Assembly (NCBI GenBank): GCA_007753915.1
Contig: CP036352.1
Location: forward strand, 744,001 to 808,000
Direction of reading: 5' to 3'
Length of the DNA stretch: 64,000 nt
Origin: Phycisphaerae bacterium RAS2
GTDB lineage: Bacteria; Planctomycetota; Phycisphaerae; UBA1845; UTPLA1
Below are positions 30,428 to 39,668 of the stretch, piece after piece. A model generated the notes under the pieces. The model ran no database searches, was not told the DNA's origin, and saw only the letters and a program-made list of their open reading frames with translations. The position numbers were made by a program, and so were the translations under genes. How positions within the stretch are numbered: the first letter of the stretch is position 1; every line of letters starts with the position of its first letter.

Positions 30428-32158
30428 GTGCGGATCGACCCGATGGAAGGGTGGATCGAAACTCGACGTGGCAAGGGAAGGATCGACCGCGTGCCCTCCA
30501 TTCTCATCCTGCAAGGCCCGGATAAGGGTCAGCGATACGACCCCGCCGAAGGGGAGATGGTCCTGCTGGGGCGGGCCAGCGAGGCGTTGCCGCTGACGGA
30601 CTTCACGGTCTCGCGCCGCCATGCGGAGCTGCGTCCGACCGGCCGGGGTTGGACGCTGGATGATCTCAAGAGCGCGAACGGCACGTACCTGAACGGGCGA
30701 CGGTTGGAGCGGCCGATGCGGCTCAAGCACGGCGATCAGATTCGCATGGGCGCGACGCTGATGGTCTGGGATGCCGCGGAAGAATTGGACGCCGAGCACG
30801 GCGCGGCGACTCCTGCTTCGTCGCTGGTCGATCTCGACACGGCGGAGCGCACTCCCGCTTCGATCATCGGGTCGGTCGGCGGCGGGGATGACAGCATGAT
30901 CCTCGCGTCGCCGGCGGCGGCCGAGGCGGTGCGCTCTTGGCGCGTGATGTCGGCGCTGCTCGATGCGGTCGGGGCGATTCTCTCGCCGCAACAGCTTTGC
31001 GAACGGGTGATGGACCTGATCTTCGAGGAGGTGCCCGCCGACCGGGGGTTTGTGCTGCTGCGCGATCCGAAGCACGGCAAGTACGAGGCCGAGGTAGTGC
31101 GCTGGCAGGACGACGCGCGCGACCGCATTCGCGCGAGCAAGGCAATTGTCGATCATGTCGTCTCCACGCGCGAAGGCGTGCTCTGCTCGAACGCGATGAA
31201 CGACGCGCGTTTCGCCAGGCCCGGGGCCGGCGGCGGGAGCCAGGAGATCGGGCTGCGGTCGGTCATCTGCGTGCCGCTCGTTTCGCGCAAGGAAATCCTC
31301 GGCGTGTTGTACGTCGATTGCGCGATGGGGCGGCACATCTACACGGAAGAACAGTTGCGACTGGTCGCCGCAATCGGGCAGATGGCCGGTCTGGCGATTG
31401 AGGACGCCCGGCTGGTGAACGAGCGCATGCGGACGGAGCGTCTGGCGGCCGCGGGGGAGACGGTTGCGGCGCTGTCCCATTACATCAAGAACATTCTGCA
31501 GGGCATGATGGGCGGCAGCGACGTGGTCGAGATGGGCCTGCGCGGTCAGTCGCTGGCGACGGTCGATCAGGGCTGGCAGGTCGTGCAGCGGAATCTCGAC
31601 AAGATATTCTCGCTCACGATGAACATGCTGGCCTATGCCAAGAAACGCGAGCCGCGGCTCGACCCGGTGCAGGTGAACGATGTCGTGGCCGACGTGATCA
31701 AGCTCGTGCAGCGTCGCGCCGACGACAAGGGTGTCACGGTGCGAAGCAACCCCGGCGCGCACATGCCGGCGATCATGATGGACGAGGACGGCGTTCACCA
31801 GGTCGTGCTGAACATCGTCGTGAACGCCATCGATGCCGTGCCGAAGCTGTCGGGCATGGTGACGGTCTCGACGTCCTACGACGCCGCGGCCGACGAGGCG
31901 ACGATCACCATCGGCGACAACGGACCGGGTATCACGGCCGAACTGCGCGATCGCATCTTTGAAGTGTTCTACTCCACCAAGGGCCACGGTGGTACGGGTC
32001 TGGGCCTTGCCGTCGCGAAGAAGATTGTGGACGAGCATCGCGGGCGAATTCAGGTGGACAGCATCACCGGCGAGGGAACGTTGATCCGAATCCACCTGCC
32101 CGCCAACCCCAAGAAACTGTACGACAGTTCGGCCACGCACGGACCGGGTTCGGGGTGA
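30428..32158 (+). CDS. FHA-GAF sensor histidine kinase
   Basis: This 576-aa cytosolic kinase starts at GTG 30428 (ATG 30443 is possible); no clear Shine-Dalgarno is present. The FHA domain (about 25-110) has LLGRASE, SRRHAEL and SANGTYLNGRRL, a phosphothreonine-binding site. The GAF domain spans about 165-325. The HisKA-like helix has the phospho-acceptor His351 in ALSHYIKNIL, followed by an HATPase domain with NIVVNAIDA, IGDNGPGI and GTGLGLAVAKKIVDEH. The FHA at the N-terminus implies input from Ser/Thr phosphorylation, so it may bridge Hanks-type kinases and two-component signalling. No response regulator is adjacent. Confidence 0.9.
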   Translation: MRIDPMEGWIETRRGKGRIDRVPSILILQGPDKGQRYDPAEGEMVLLGRASEALPLTDFTVSRRHAELRPTGRGWTLDDLKSANGTYLNGRRLERPMRLKHGDQIRMGATLMVWDAAEELDAEHGAATPASSLVDLDTAERTPASIIGSVGGGDDSMILASPAAAEAVRSWRVMSALLDAVGAILSPQQLCERVMDLIFEEVPADRGFVLLRDPKHGKYEAEVVRWQDDARDRIRASKAIVDHVVSTREGVLCSNAMNDARFARPGAGGGSQEIGLRSVICVPLVSRKEILGVLYVDCAMGRHIYTEEQLRLVAAIGQMAGLAIEDARLVNERMRTERLAAAGETVAALSHYIKNILQGMMGGSDVVEMGLRGQSLATVDQGWQVVQRNLDKIFSLTMNMLAYAKKREPRLDPVQVNDVVADVIKLVQRRADDKGVTVRSNPGAHMPAIMMDEDGVHQVVLNIVVNAIDAVPKLSGMVTVSTSYDAAADEATITIGDNGPGITAELRDRIFEVFYSTKGHGGTGLGLAVAKKIVDEHRGRIQVDSITGEGTLIRIHLPANPKKLYDSSATHGPGSG

Positions 32159-32489
32159 TTCCAGCCATTTGCCGTGAGCTATTCGCCGTAACCTTAGAAT
32201 GGGCACCGCCCTCCTTGCCTCTCGATTAGCGCGCCAAATGTCTTATGGCTCATGGGCATGCCTGAAAGATCGTGTTGATTCGCCACCTGTGAAAATCGGC
32301 ACAAAGTTAGAGGACGCGAACAAAAGCGGTTGAGTGCCGCAAGGGCAGGCGCTGTGAGTTTCTCTTGCGGCCGGACGCATTTTTCTCTGGCGTTTCACCG
32401 TGAGGTGGTATAATTCCATCAGGTCATATCATCGCGGCCGTTCCTTACGGTGGTCCATTCGGGCCTGTCTCAATTGAAGGAGTCGCGTC
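32159..32489. other. 331-bp intergenic region before the CBS gene
   Basis: It contains degenerate words (GCCGTGAGC, ATGGCTCATGG) similar to 28175-28195 and no convincing reading frame. The only functional signal I see is an extended -10 near its right end. Confidence 0.5.
32406..32414 (+). promoter_or_regulatory. extended -10 promoter of the CBS gene
   Basis: TGG-TATAAT (32406-32414) is a perfect -10 with an upstream TGn. No good -35 is visible, as is usual for extended -10 promoters. The leader would be about 70 nt. Confidence 0.55.
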
Positions 32490-32924
32490 ATGTCGCTTGT
32501 TCGAGATGTACTGGCTGGCAAGGGTCGCAACGTCGCCACGGTTCCGCTCGGCGCCAATGCGCTCGACGCGGTCCAGGTCATGCACGACCGCCGGATCGGG
32601 GCGGTTGTTGTGATGGATGGTGAGGAAATCGCGGGCATCTTCACCGAGCGCGACGTGATGAACCGCATTGTGTTCGAAGGGCGCGACGCGGCCGATACGC
32701 CGATCCGAGATGTGATGACGGACAAGGTTGCGTTCGTCGTGCCGCACACGTCGCTGGAGACCTGTCGCACGATCATGACGCGACACAAGCTTCGCCATCT
32801 GCCGGTGATTGAAGCCGGCAAACTCGTCGGCATCATCTCGGCCGGCGACATCCTCGCGCGCGAGTTGAAGGACTCCGAAGAGACGATCCGCTATCTGCAT
32901 GAGTACATGCACGGCGGGGTCTAG
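32490..32924 (+). CDS. CBS-domain pair protein
   Basis: This 144-aa cytosolic protein consists almost only of two CBS motifs: residues about 10-65 (ALDAVQVMHDRRIGAVVVMDGEEIAGIFTERDV, read as helix, strand, strand) and about 80-135 (CRTIMTRHKLRHLPVIEAGKLVGIISAGDIL). Such stand-alone pairs bind adenine nucleotides and regulate partners. AAGGAG lies 6-11 bp before ATG. The partner is unknown; neighbours are a histidine kinase and a MEMO1-like protein. Confidence 0.9.
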   Translation: MSLVRDVLAGKGRNVATVPLGANALDAVQVMHDRRIGAVVVMDGEEIAGIFTERDVMNRIVFEGRDAADTPIRDVMTDKVAFVVPHTSLETCRTIMTRHKLRHLPVIEAGKLVGIISAGDILARELKDSEETIRYLHEYMHGGV

Positions 32925-32950
32925 TACAAGAGAAGTCGGAGAATCGAAGA

Positions 32951-32999
32951 GAAGGCACGAAGGCACGAAGGCACGAAGGTGCGAAGGTGCGATGGCGCA
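32951..32999. repeat. 8-bp tandem repeat array (GGCACGAA)
   Basis: About six tandem units: three of GGCACGAA, two of GGTGCGAA, then GGCGCAAG. It lies between the CBS and MEMO1-like genes. Related words are found at 13525-13560 and 28237-28254. Confidence 0.85.
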
Positions 33000-33012
33000 A
33001 GGGCGCCGAGGC

Positions 33013-33034
33013 GGTAGGGTGGGCATCGCCCACC
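33013..33034. repeat. GGGTGGGCATTGCCC palindromic repeat, copy 3
   Basis: GGTAGGGTGGGCATCGCCCACC ends 26 bp before the MEMO1-like start and directly abuts its putative -10 (TATACT, 33047-33052). Confidence 0.7.
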
Positions 33035-33060
33035 AGTTCGTTGCGCTATACTTTCCCGTC

Positions 33061-34002
33061 ATGTTAATCCGTGAGCCAGCCGTCGCGGGGATGTTTTATC
33101 CCGATGACACACCGAGCTGCCTGAAGTCCGTGGAGCAATTCGTTCATCGCGCGCTCGACCCCTTGCGGCGCGGCGATTCGCCCGGCGACAGCGCGCCCGG
33201 TGAGGACGACGTTCGAATCCTCGGGGGCGTGGTTCCTCATGCCGGCTGGGTATGCAGCGGCGCGGTGGCTGCGAGGGTCATTCAGCGGATCGCCGGGCGT
33301 CATGCGCAAGAATTGGACGCTTCCAGTCGGCAACCGCTCACGGTCGTGATCTTCGGCGCGATTCACGTGTCGCACGGCCTCCGACCGTCGATCTATCCGA
33401 GCGGGGCGTGGCGCACGCCGCTGGGACTTTCCGCCATCGACGGTGAATTGAGCGACGCGTTGATCTCCCAATCACGCATGCTCGACCCCGCCCCGCAAGC
33501 GCACCGAAACGAGCACAGCATCGAGGTGGAAGTGCCGTTCATCCAGCACTTGTTTCCCCATGCGCGCATCGTCCCCATCATGACGCCGGCCGCGGAGGGT
33601 GCCGTGGAGCTTGGCGCGGCCGTGGGGGAGATCTGCCGCGCGGGTCGAGCCAATGCCATCTTTCTGGCATCGACCGACTTGACGCACTACGGCCCCAGCT
33701 ACGGATTCACGCCGCAGGGAGTCGGCAGCGAAGGCCTTCGATGGGCGCGAGACGTAAACGATCGCCGCATGATTGATCTGATGCTCGCGCTGCAAGCCGA
33801 ATCCGTCGTGGGCGAGGCGAAGGCATGCCAGAACGCCTGCGGGGCGGGAGCGATTGCCGCGACGATCGCCGCGTGTCGAGCCTGCGGCGCGACTCGGGCC
33901 GATCTGCTGGAACACACGACCAGCCACGAGGTGCTGTCCGCGATCCGGCCGGAGCGCCCGCGCGATGCTGTGGGTTATGCCGGACTGATTTTCACCGATT
34001 GA
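33061..34002 (+). CDS. MEMO1 family protein (AmmeMemoRadiSam system protein B-like)
   Basis: This 313-aa protein starts at ATG 33061; the open frame upstream runs through repeats. Family features are REPAVAGMFYPDD at the N-terminus, VVPHAGWVCSGAVAA, FGAIHV, NEHSIEVEVPFIQHL and STDLTHYG, the cluster of His/Asp/Cys residues around the dioxygenase-like metal site. Bacterial members often occur with AMMECR1 and radical-SAM proteins, which are absent here. TATACT ends 8 bp before the ATG with no Shine-Dalgarno, so the mRNA may be leaderless. The end overlaps the convergent polyferredoxin gene by 11 bp. Confidence 0.88.
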   Translation: MLIREPAVAGMFYPDDTPSCLKSVEQFVHRALDPLRRGDSPGDSAPGEDDVRILGGVVPHAGWVCSGAVAARVIQRIAGRHAQELDASSRQPLTVVIFGAIHVSHGLRPSIYPSGAWRTPLGLSAIDGELSDALISQSRMLDPAPQAHRNEHSIEVEVPFIQHLFPHARIVPIMTPAAEGAVELGAAVGEICRAGRANAIFLASTDLTHYGPSYGFTPQGVGSEGLRWARDVNDRRMIDLMLALQAESVVGEAKACQNACGAGAIAATIAACRACGATRADLLEHTTSHEVLSAIRPERPRDAVGYAGLIFTD

Positions 34003-36277
34003 GGGCCGCCTGGGCCATTTGCTTCTGCTGGGCGTTGCCGATCTCCAGCACACGCTGATAGTGTCGCCGCGCCTCGTCGCGCCGGCCGGACTGTTCGTAC
34101 AGGAACCCCAGCCGCAAGACTGCTTCGGCATCGCCGGGCAACAGCCGCACGGCCAACTCGTACTCGCGCACAGCTCCGGGCAGATCGCCGCGCATGACAC
34201 ACAGCGCGCCGAGATCGGCGTGAGCGGCGGCCGCATCGGGCCAGTCGCGGACCACCTGTTGATAAGCCTGCACGGCCTCCTCTACGCGGCCGAGTTCGGT
34301 CAGGACGTACGCACGGTTGTATCGCAGCGCGAACGCGCCGGGCCGCTCGGCGAGGGCGGCGTCGTATTGCGGCAAGGCCCCGGCGAAATCCTGCGGCAGC
34401 TTCGCAAGGTGTTGCAATTGACGCGACGCTTCGTGGTTGTGCGGCGCGAGGGTGACGGCGCGGATCAGCGCCGGGCGTGCGTCGTTGATGCGGCCGGCTG
34501 AAAGCTCCAGGCTGCCGAGTGCGCCCCAGATCGCCGACGAGCGCGGGTCACGCTGCGTGGCGGCGATCAGGGCCTGGCGCGCGCCGAGAGCGTCCCCCGT
34601 GGCGGCGAGAAAGAGGCCGTAGTCTGCATAAACGAGGCCGGCCGCGGGAGTGGGTGGAGCCGCGGCATCGCCATCTCCGGCTCGCGCGTCGCAGAGTTCC
34701 ATCGCCTTTTGGAAAGCGGCGCGGGCCTCGTTTGTTCGACCGGAGAAGACTTCGTACGTCGCCCGTTTCAGGTGAAGCAGCGCGTCGTCAGGGTGATGGC
34801 CGATGACGTCCTCCACCAGTCGCCGCGCCGCATCGGTTCGACCATCCATCAGTAAGGCCCACGACAGCGCGAGGTCGTTCTCCGGCACGCGGAGCAGCGC
34901 CAGTTCGCCCGCGCGCGTCAGATGGCGAACCGCCGCCTGCGCTGCCTGTCGCTGTTCGGGTGACAATCGAGTGGCATAGTCCGACTGGTGCTGCCAGCCG
35001 AGGTCCTCACCGGGGAGCCGGGAATACGCCTCGTTGCCGCGATGGTCGTGATAGCGCCAGAATCCGCTGTGCGCGGCGAAAGCGAGCAGGCCTGCGACGA
35101 ACAGCGCGAACAGCACGCCGGCCGGTCGCAAGCGGCCATCCAGTTTCAGGCGGATTTTCTGGAGCATGACATCGGGGCGATAGACAAGTGCCGCGGCTTT
35201 GAGCGTCAAGAAGGCGACGATCCCCGCGATGCCGAGCGAAAGGAGGAATGGAATCTTGCCGTACAACGAGCGAAACGCGAGAAACGCGCCGACAAACACG
35301 ATGCCGGCGGCCAGTTCCTCGATCAGTGTAAGATCGAACTTGCGTGGCTTGGGTGTGCTGATCGGTTTGGCGCCGAGGGCCGGCGAGCCGAACCCGAAAT
35401 AGAGCGCGTTCGTCGGGCAGACGCTGACGCAATCCATGCACTTCATGCAGCCGGGGCTGACGACCATTTTATAGAGCTTCACTTCCTGCGCGACATCGAC
35501 GTTGGAGGTGCAGGTCGCGGTGCAGTGGCCGCAGGCGTTGCAGTCGTCGGTGACACGAATGCGACCCACCGCGAGTTTATCGACGGGGCCGAAGAAGCCG
35601 CCGTAGGGGCAGGCGTAGGTGCAGAAACCCTTGGGGCCGAGGAAGTAGATGATCGCGACGCCGCAGACAAGAACGGTGAGAATGGCAACCCCGTAGCTGG
35701 GAAACGTGTCCCAGAAACCGCTCGTGGTCAGATGCATCGTCAGCGGCGGCGGCTCGATGCCAAGCACGAAGCGATACACGGCCGGCCAGATAAACATGTA
35801 AAACGCCGCAAGCAGGGGGACAAAGATCAACAGACGTGATTTGAATTCGCGCGGGCGGAGGTGAAGTTTCTTCAGCACCCAAAGCGTGAAGTCCTGATAG
35901 GCGACGAGATGGCAGCCCCAGCCGCAGAAGTACCTGCCGAACAGCAACGTCGAGGCAATCGCCAGGGCGAAGAAAATGAGTCCGGCGTTGACAACGCCCG
36001 ACAGCGCGAGGTCCTTCGCTTCGGACGGCTCGATGGGAGTCACCGTCGAACCGCTCCAGAGCCAGTGCATCACATGGGCGATCATCAGCACGTGGACGGC
36101 GATCAGCGAGGCCGCGCGCCATTTGCCCATCCGCGACGCGCGCACGCCGTCGGGACCGGTCGACGGGACTGATCCGGCCACCACCGGAAGACTGACGTCG
36201 CCGGTCGGCTGCGGGCGACAACGCTCACGGCTCCTGGGCTTCGCGTCTTTGGCTCGCTTGGAATCGGTGGTCGACAT
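33992..36277 (-). CDS. NapH/NosR-type membrane polyferredoxin fused to TPR domain
   Basis: This 761-aa protein has an N-terminal half with about five membrane helices and the conserved FGRYFCGWGCHL and FCTYACPYGGFFG cysteine motifs. It then has two 4Fe-4S sites, CNACGHCTATC and CMKCMDCVSVCP. This is the NapH/CcoG/NosR-like polyferredoxin fold that passes electrons across or along the membrane. Three further helices precede a soluble C-terminal region (about 430-761) built of seven or more TPRs. Such TPR fusion is unusual for NapH or CcoG and suggests docking to a periplasmic partner. No Shine-Dalgarno is obvious before ATG 36277. The redox partner is unknown. Confidence 0.85.
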   Translation of the reverse strand: MSTTDSKRAKDAKPRSRERCRPQPTGDVSLPVVAGSVPSTGPDGVRASRMGKWRAASLIAVHVLMIAHVMHWLWSGSTVTPIEPSEAKDLALSGVVNAGLIFFALAIASTLLFGRYFCGWGCHLVAYQDFTLWVLKKLHLRPREFKSRLLIFVPLLAAFYMFIWPAVYRFVLGIEPPPLTMHLTTSGFWDTFPSYGVAILTVLVCGVAIIYFLGPKGFCTYACPYGGFFGPVDKLAVGRIRVTDDCNACGHCTATCTSNVDVAQEVKLYKMVVSPGCMKCMDCVSVCPTNALYFGFGSPALGAKPISTPKPRKFDLTLIEELAAGIVFVGAFLAFRSLYGKIPFLLSLGIAGIVAFLTLKAAALVYRPDVMLQKIRLKLDGRLRPAGVLFALFVAGLLAFAAHSGFWRYHDHRGNEAYSRLPGEDLGWQHQSDYATRLSPEQRQAAQAAVRHLTRAGELALLRVPENDLALSWALLMDGRTDAARRLVEDVIGHHPDDALLHLKRATYEVFSGRTNEARAAFQKAMELCDARAGDGDAAAPPTPAAGLVYADYGLFLAATGDALGARQALIAATQRDPRSSAIWGALGSLELSAGRINDARPALIRAVTLAPHNHEASRQLQHLAKLPQDFAGALPQYDAALAERPGAFALRYNRAYVLTELGRVEEAVQAYQQVVRDWPDAAAAHADLGALCVMRGDLPGAVREYELAVRLLPGDAEAVLRLGFLYEQSGRRDEARRHYQRVLEIGNAQQKQMAQAALNR

Positions 36278-36500
36278 GAAGGGGTCTCGATGACTCCGGC
36301 GATGGTCGGCAGGTTAGCTATCGGACGCAGTCGCCGACGGCTGCGGAGACGATTTCACCGCTCGATGTTGCAGTTGGGGAGAATACCATAAATGATAGGC
36401 CGCCGAGATGCTTCGATTTCCCAACATCGTCCGCCCCGTCGGCAACGTCCGAATCGCGCAGACACAGGTCGGCGGACTGATCAACCGATTCACTCCATGC

Positions 36501-39500
36501 ATGATTCATCTCCCCGTTGAGTATTCATCAGGCCAGCTCGCCCGAGTGAGCAGTCGCCCAAGGGCGGTTGCGGGATGGTTTGTTGTCGGCGGGCTGATTT
36601 TGTCGTCGGCGGGATGCGCTTCGAAGGCGACGCAAAGTTCGCTGCCGCAGCTCTGGGCCGTCGCGCCGGGTTCGCCGCCTCCCGCAGCGACGACTTCGTT
36701 TGAAAGCCCGTATTACAACCGCAATCGAAACGTCATTCAGATCGTCGGCGGCGTGCGCGAAGTCACCGCGTTCACGCTGGGTCTGTCCGCGGGAGAAGCC
36801 GCGGCGGTCGGGATTGAGATTCTGACTGAGCCGTTTGAACCGACATTCGGCGCGCAGACGGTCACGGCCCTGGATGCCTCGACGAAGCCGTCGACGCCAA
36901 CAACTCCTCCACCCGCGCCGATACCGGCTTCGTCCGTTCGACTGTTTCGCCATTGGCCGATCACGGTGAACCGCTACTCGAATTGGTACTTGCGTTCGCA
37001 GGGCTTGCGCGAGCCGCGAGAGATTCCCGACGCGCTGGTTCCGCTGGACGCACGGAACTTTGGCCAGCCGCTCACGATTCGCCCCGGCACGTCGCTGGCG
37101 CTCTGGGTTGAAGTGCGCATCCCGCCCGACGCGCGACCGGGGACGTATCTGTCCGGGCTGACGCTGCGCGACGCGGCCGGTCATGTCTCGCGCGTGCCGA
37201 TCGAGCTGCGCGTGCTGGATGTCTATCCCTCGGCGGAAGACTTGCTTCCCGTGCCGGCGCGCGTGCAGCTCGGGCCGTTGATCGCGGCGCTAAGCGAGTT
37301 CGACCCGGCCGACCCGCGAATCGCGCTGGCCGATGTGGACGTACGACGTCAGATCGAGCAGGCGTTCGCGATGCTGCACGATCACGGACTGTCGCCGTAC
37401 ACCGATGAGATTCGACCGGGCTTCGCGCAGGATTCCAGCGGCGCGGTGCAATTGGACTGGTCGCTGTTTGACGATTTCTGCGGGCCGCTCATCGGCGGTG
37501 AAGCATTTGCCGACGGACGGGGCGCGGCGTATTGGCCGCTTCCAATCGATCTCGCGCAGCCCAATCCGCTGCAATTCGATGGGATGGACTCCGCGATGTA
37601 TGCCGGCGTGTTGAAAGACGCGGCGCGCCGAACGGCGGCGCACTTCACGGATCGCGGCTGGTTCGCCCGGTCGTTTCTGTATTTCGACCTGCCGAAAGCG
37701 GAGAATCCGTCCAAGGCTGACGTGGATCAGGTGCGGCGTGTCGCCCGGCTTCTGCGCGAGGCTGGTGTGACCGCGCCGTTCTCGTCATGCCTCGTGCCGC
37801 AGTCGATGACGCCCTTCGGCTGGTACGAGCATGTCTTCGAGGATCTTTCGGATGTCGTGCGCATCTGGCGCACGCCCGCGCGGTACGAGCATGCGCGCAC
37901 GGTGCGCGAACTTCGAGCGCGCGGGTCGCAGGCGTGGCTGCGGCCGGATCGCCCGCCGTACAGCGGGAGCCTCGCGGTGGAGGCGCCGGTGACGCACGCG
38001 CGGAGCCTGCCGTGGCAGGCATTTCTGCGTGGCAACGCCGCGCTGGACATCGACCGGGCGACGGATTGGCCGCCGCGTGTGTTGGATGAACCGATCACCG
38101 AGCCGCGGCAGAGGTCGGATTCGTGGTTGATTTACCCCGGTCGCATGTTCGGGCTGAACGAGCCGATCCCGTCGGTGCGATTGAAGCAGTTGCAATTGGG
38201 TTTGCAGGATTACCAGCATCTGAAGTTGATGGAGCGGCACGGGCGCGGCGAGACGGCGCGGCTGCTGGCGTCATCGCTGATCAAGGCGGCGGGCACCGAT
38301 GCCTATGGCGACAATTTTCAGGATGGCTTGTTCGCGCGGCGCGTGGATGATCCCGCGATGTGGGACCTTGCCCAGCGGATTCTGATCGAAGAGCTGGAAG
38401 CGGCGCTGGCCGAGGAGAGCGTGCCCGGCGCGGGCGATGCCGACGGATTGCGCAAGGGGCGCATCAATGCGCTGTGGGAGAAGTTTCTTGCGTCGACGCG
38501 CCGGCTGGAGTGCTGGCCCGAGTCGCAGCGGATTCGGTATGACGCCGAGGCCGACGGCGGCGCGTACGTGTTGTCGTGCGATATCGCGGTACGCAGCGAA
38601 TTGCGCGTGCCGGTGACGGGGACGCTGCGTTTTGCGGGGCTGCCGCTGTCGGCGGAGGCCGTCGCCGATCAGCACCGCATCGGGCCGATGGATGAGATGA
38701 ATGTCGTCCGAAAGCAGCTCGCCGCGCGGATGCCGGCGCTGCCGCCGCGCGATCTGGACGGACACTTTTTGCAGCCGGTGGTGTTCGACGCGGGGTTCCT
38801 CGGGCGTACGTTTGCGGTGTGCGCCGTGTCGATGGTCCGCGCGCCGCGGGCGGTCGAGCGCCTGGTCATCGACGGAAACCTGTCGGACTGGCGGCCCGCG
38901 GAGCTGAACGCCGCGGGGGACTTTCGCCGGATCAACAAGTCGGCCGACGCGCGCGACGACCTGCCCGAGTCGGCCTACGGCGCACCGGGGGCGACGCCGG
39001 TCGAACCTCGCCCTCGCGCCGAGAGCCAGACCGTGGCGTATTTTAGCCGCGACGATCAGTATTTATACATCGGACTTCATGCCGCCGCGCCGCAGCCGGA
39101 ACCCGCGGCCGGGCCGTCGCGCCCCGCGCGATTCTCCAATGTCGTCGAGTACGAGGACCTCATGCCGCGCGATGCCGACCTCGTGGAAATCCTGCTCGAC
39201 CCGACCAACCTCGCGACGCGCAGCGACGATCTTTTTCACCTCGTCATCAAGGCCGAGGGCGGCGCGGTCTTTGAACGCGGCGTCGGAATCGTCCCGCCGG
39301 TGGGGCGCTCGGCTCCCTGGCCCGGCGCAGCACCGCAATACGCCGTCGCGCGAACCGCCTTCGGCTGGTCGGCCGAGGTCGCCATCGCCATCGACGCGCT
39401 GGGGCCGGCCGCGCGCACCAGCCCGGTCTGGGGCGTCAATCTGGCACGATTCGAGCCGATCCGCGGTGAATACTCCGACTGGGCACGGGCGCCGCGGTAC

Positions 39501-39581
39501 GGCTATGATCCGCGAACGTTCGGGAATCTGATCTGGATCGAGCCGCCGTTGCCCGCCGAGCGGTCATCGCGCGAGGAATGA
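36501..39581 (+). CDS. large lipoprotein with DUF4091 (glycoside hydrolase-like) and CBM9-like domains
   Basis: This 1026-aa protein starts at ATG 36501, the best fit to a lipoprotein signal (FVVGGLILSSAGCAS); ATG 36408 adds a long N-region. A beta-sandwich-like region precedes a TIM-barrel-like part, then the DUF4091 signature around WLIYPGRMFGLNEPIPS and RLKQLQLGLQDYQHLKLM. The C-terminal 230 residues resemble a family-9 carbohydrate-binding or DOMON-like fold (ERLVIDGNLSDW, YLYIGLHA, WSAEVAIAIDALG). The domain set suggests surface polysaccharide recognition or hydrolysis; the substrate is unknown. It is monocistronic, with repeats following the stop. Confidence 0.72.
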   Translation: MIHLPVEYSSGQLARVSSRPRAVAGWFVVGGLILSSAGCASKATQSSLPQLWAVAPGSPPPAATTSFESPYYNRNRNVIQIVGGVREVTAFTLGLSAGEAAAVGIEILTEPFEPTFGAQTVTALDASTKPSTPTTPPPAPIPASSVRLFRHWPITVNRYSNWYLRSQGLREPREIPDALVPLDARNFGQPLTIRPGTSLALWVEVRIPPDARPGTYLSGLTLRDAAGHVSRVPIELRVLDVYPSAEDLLPVPARVQLGPLIAALSEFDPADPRIALADVDVRRQIEQAFAMLHDHGLSPYTDEIRPGFAQDSSGAVQLDWSLFDDFCGPLIGGEAFADGRGAAYWPLPIDLAQPNPLQFDGMDSAMYAGVLKDAARRTAAHFTDRGWFARSFLYFDLPKAENPSKADVDQVRRVARLLREAGVTAPFSSCLVPQSMTPFGWYEHVFEDLSDVVRIWRTPARYEHARTVRELRARGSQAWLRPDRPPYSGSLAVEAPVTHARSLPWQAFLRGNAALDIDRATDWPPRVLDEPITEPRQRSDSWLIYPGRMFGLNEPIPSVRLKQLQLGLQDYQHLKLMERHGRGETARLLASSLIKAAGTDAYGDNFQDGLFARRVDDPAMWDLAQRILIEELEAALAEESVPGAGDADGLRKGRINALWEKFLASTRRLECWPESQRIRYDAEADGGAYVLSCDIAVRSELRVPVTGTLRFAGLPLSAEAVADQHRIGPMDEMNVVRKQLAARMPALPPRDLDGHFLQPVVFDAGFLGRTFAVCAVSMVRAPRAVERLVIDGNLSDWRPAELNAAGDFRRINKSADARDDLPESAYGAPGATPVEPRPRAESQTVAYFSRDDQYLYIGLHAAAPQPEPAAGPSRPARFSNVVEYEDLMPRDADLVEILLDPTNLATRSDDLFHLVIKAEGGAVFERGVGIVPPVGRSAPWPGAAPQYAVARTAFGWSAEVAIAIDALGPAARTSPVWGVNLARFEPIRGEYSDWARAPRYGYDPRTFGNLIWIEPPLPAERSSREE

Positions 39582-39593
39582 TCTCGCGTGAAC

Positions 39594-39653
39594 GGGTGGC
39601 ATGCCGTGAACAGGTGGCATGGCAGCGGCCGTTGGCGGCCATGATCCGCATTA
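39594..39653. repeat. GGGTGGCATGGCCGCGGCC repeat, copy 2 (intergenic, expanded)
   Basis: GGGTGGCATGCCGTGAACA, then GGTGGCATGGCAGCGGCC-GTTG-GCGGCCATG. This is the non-coding relative of the repeats that encode signal-peptide segments at 13575 and 59827. Confidence 0.65.
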
Positions 39654-39668
39654 GCGCGGGAGTGAAAA

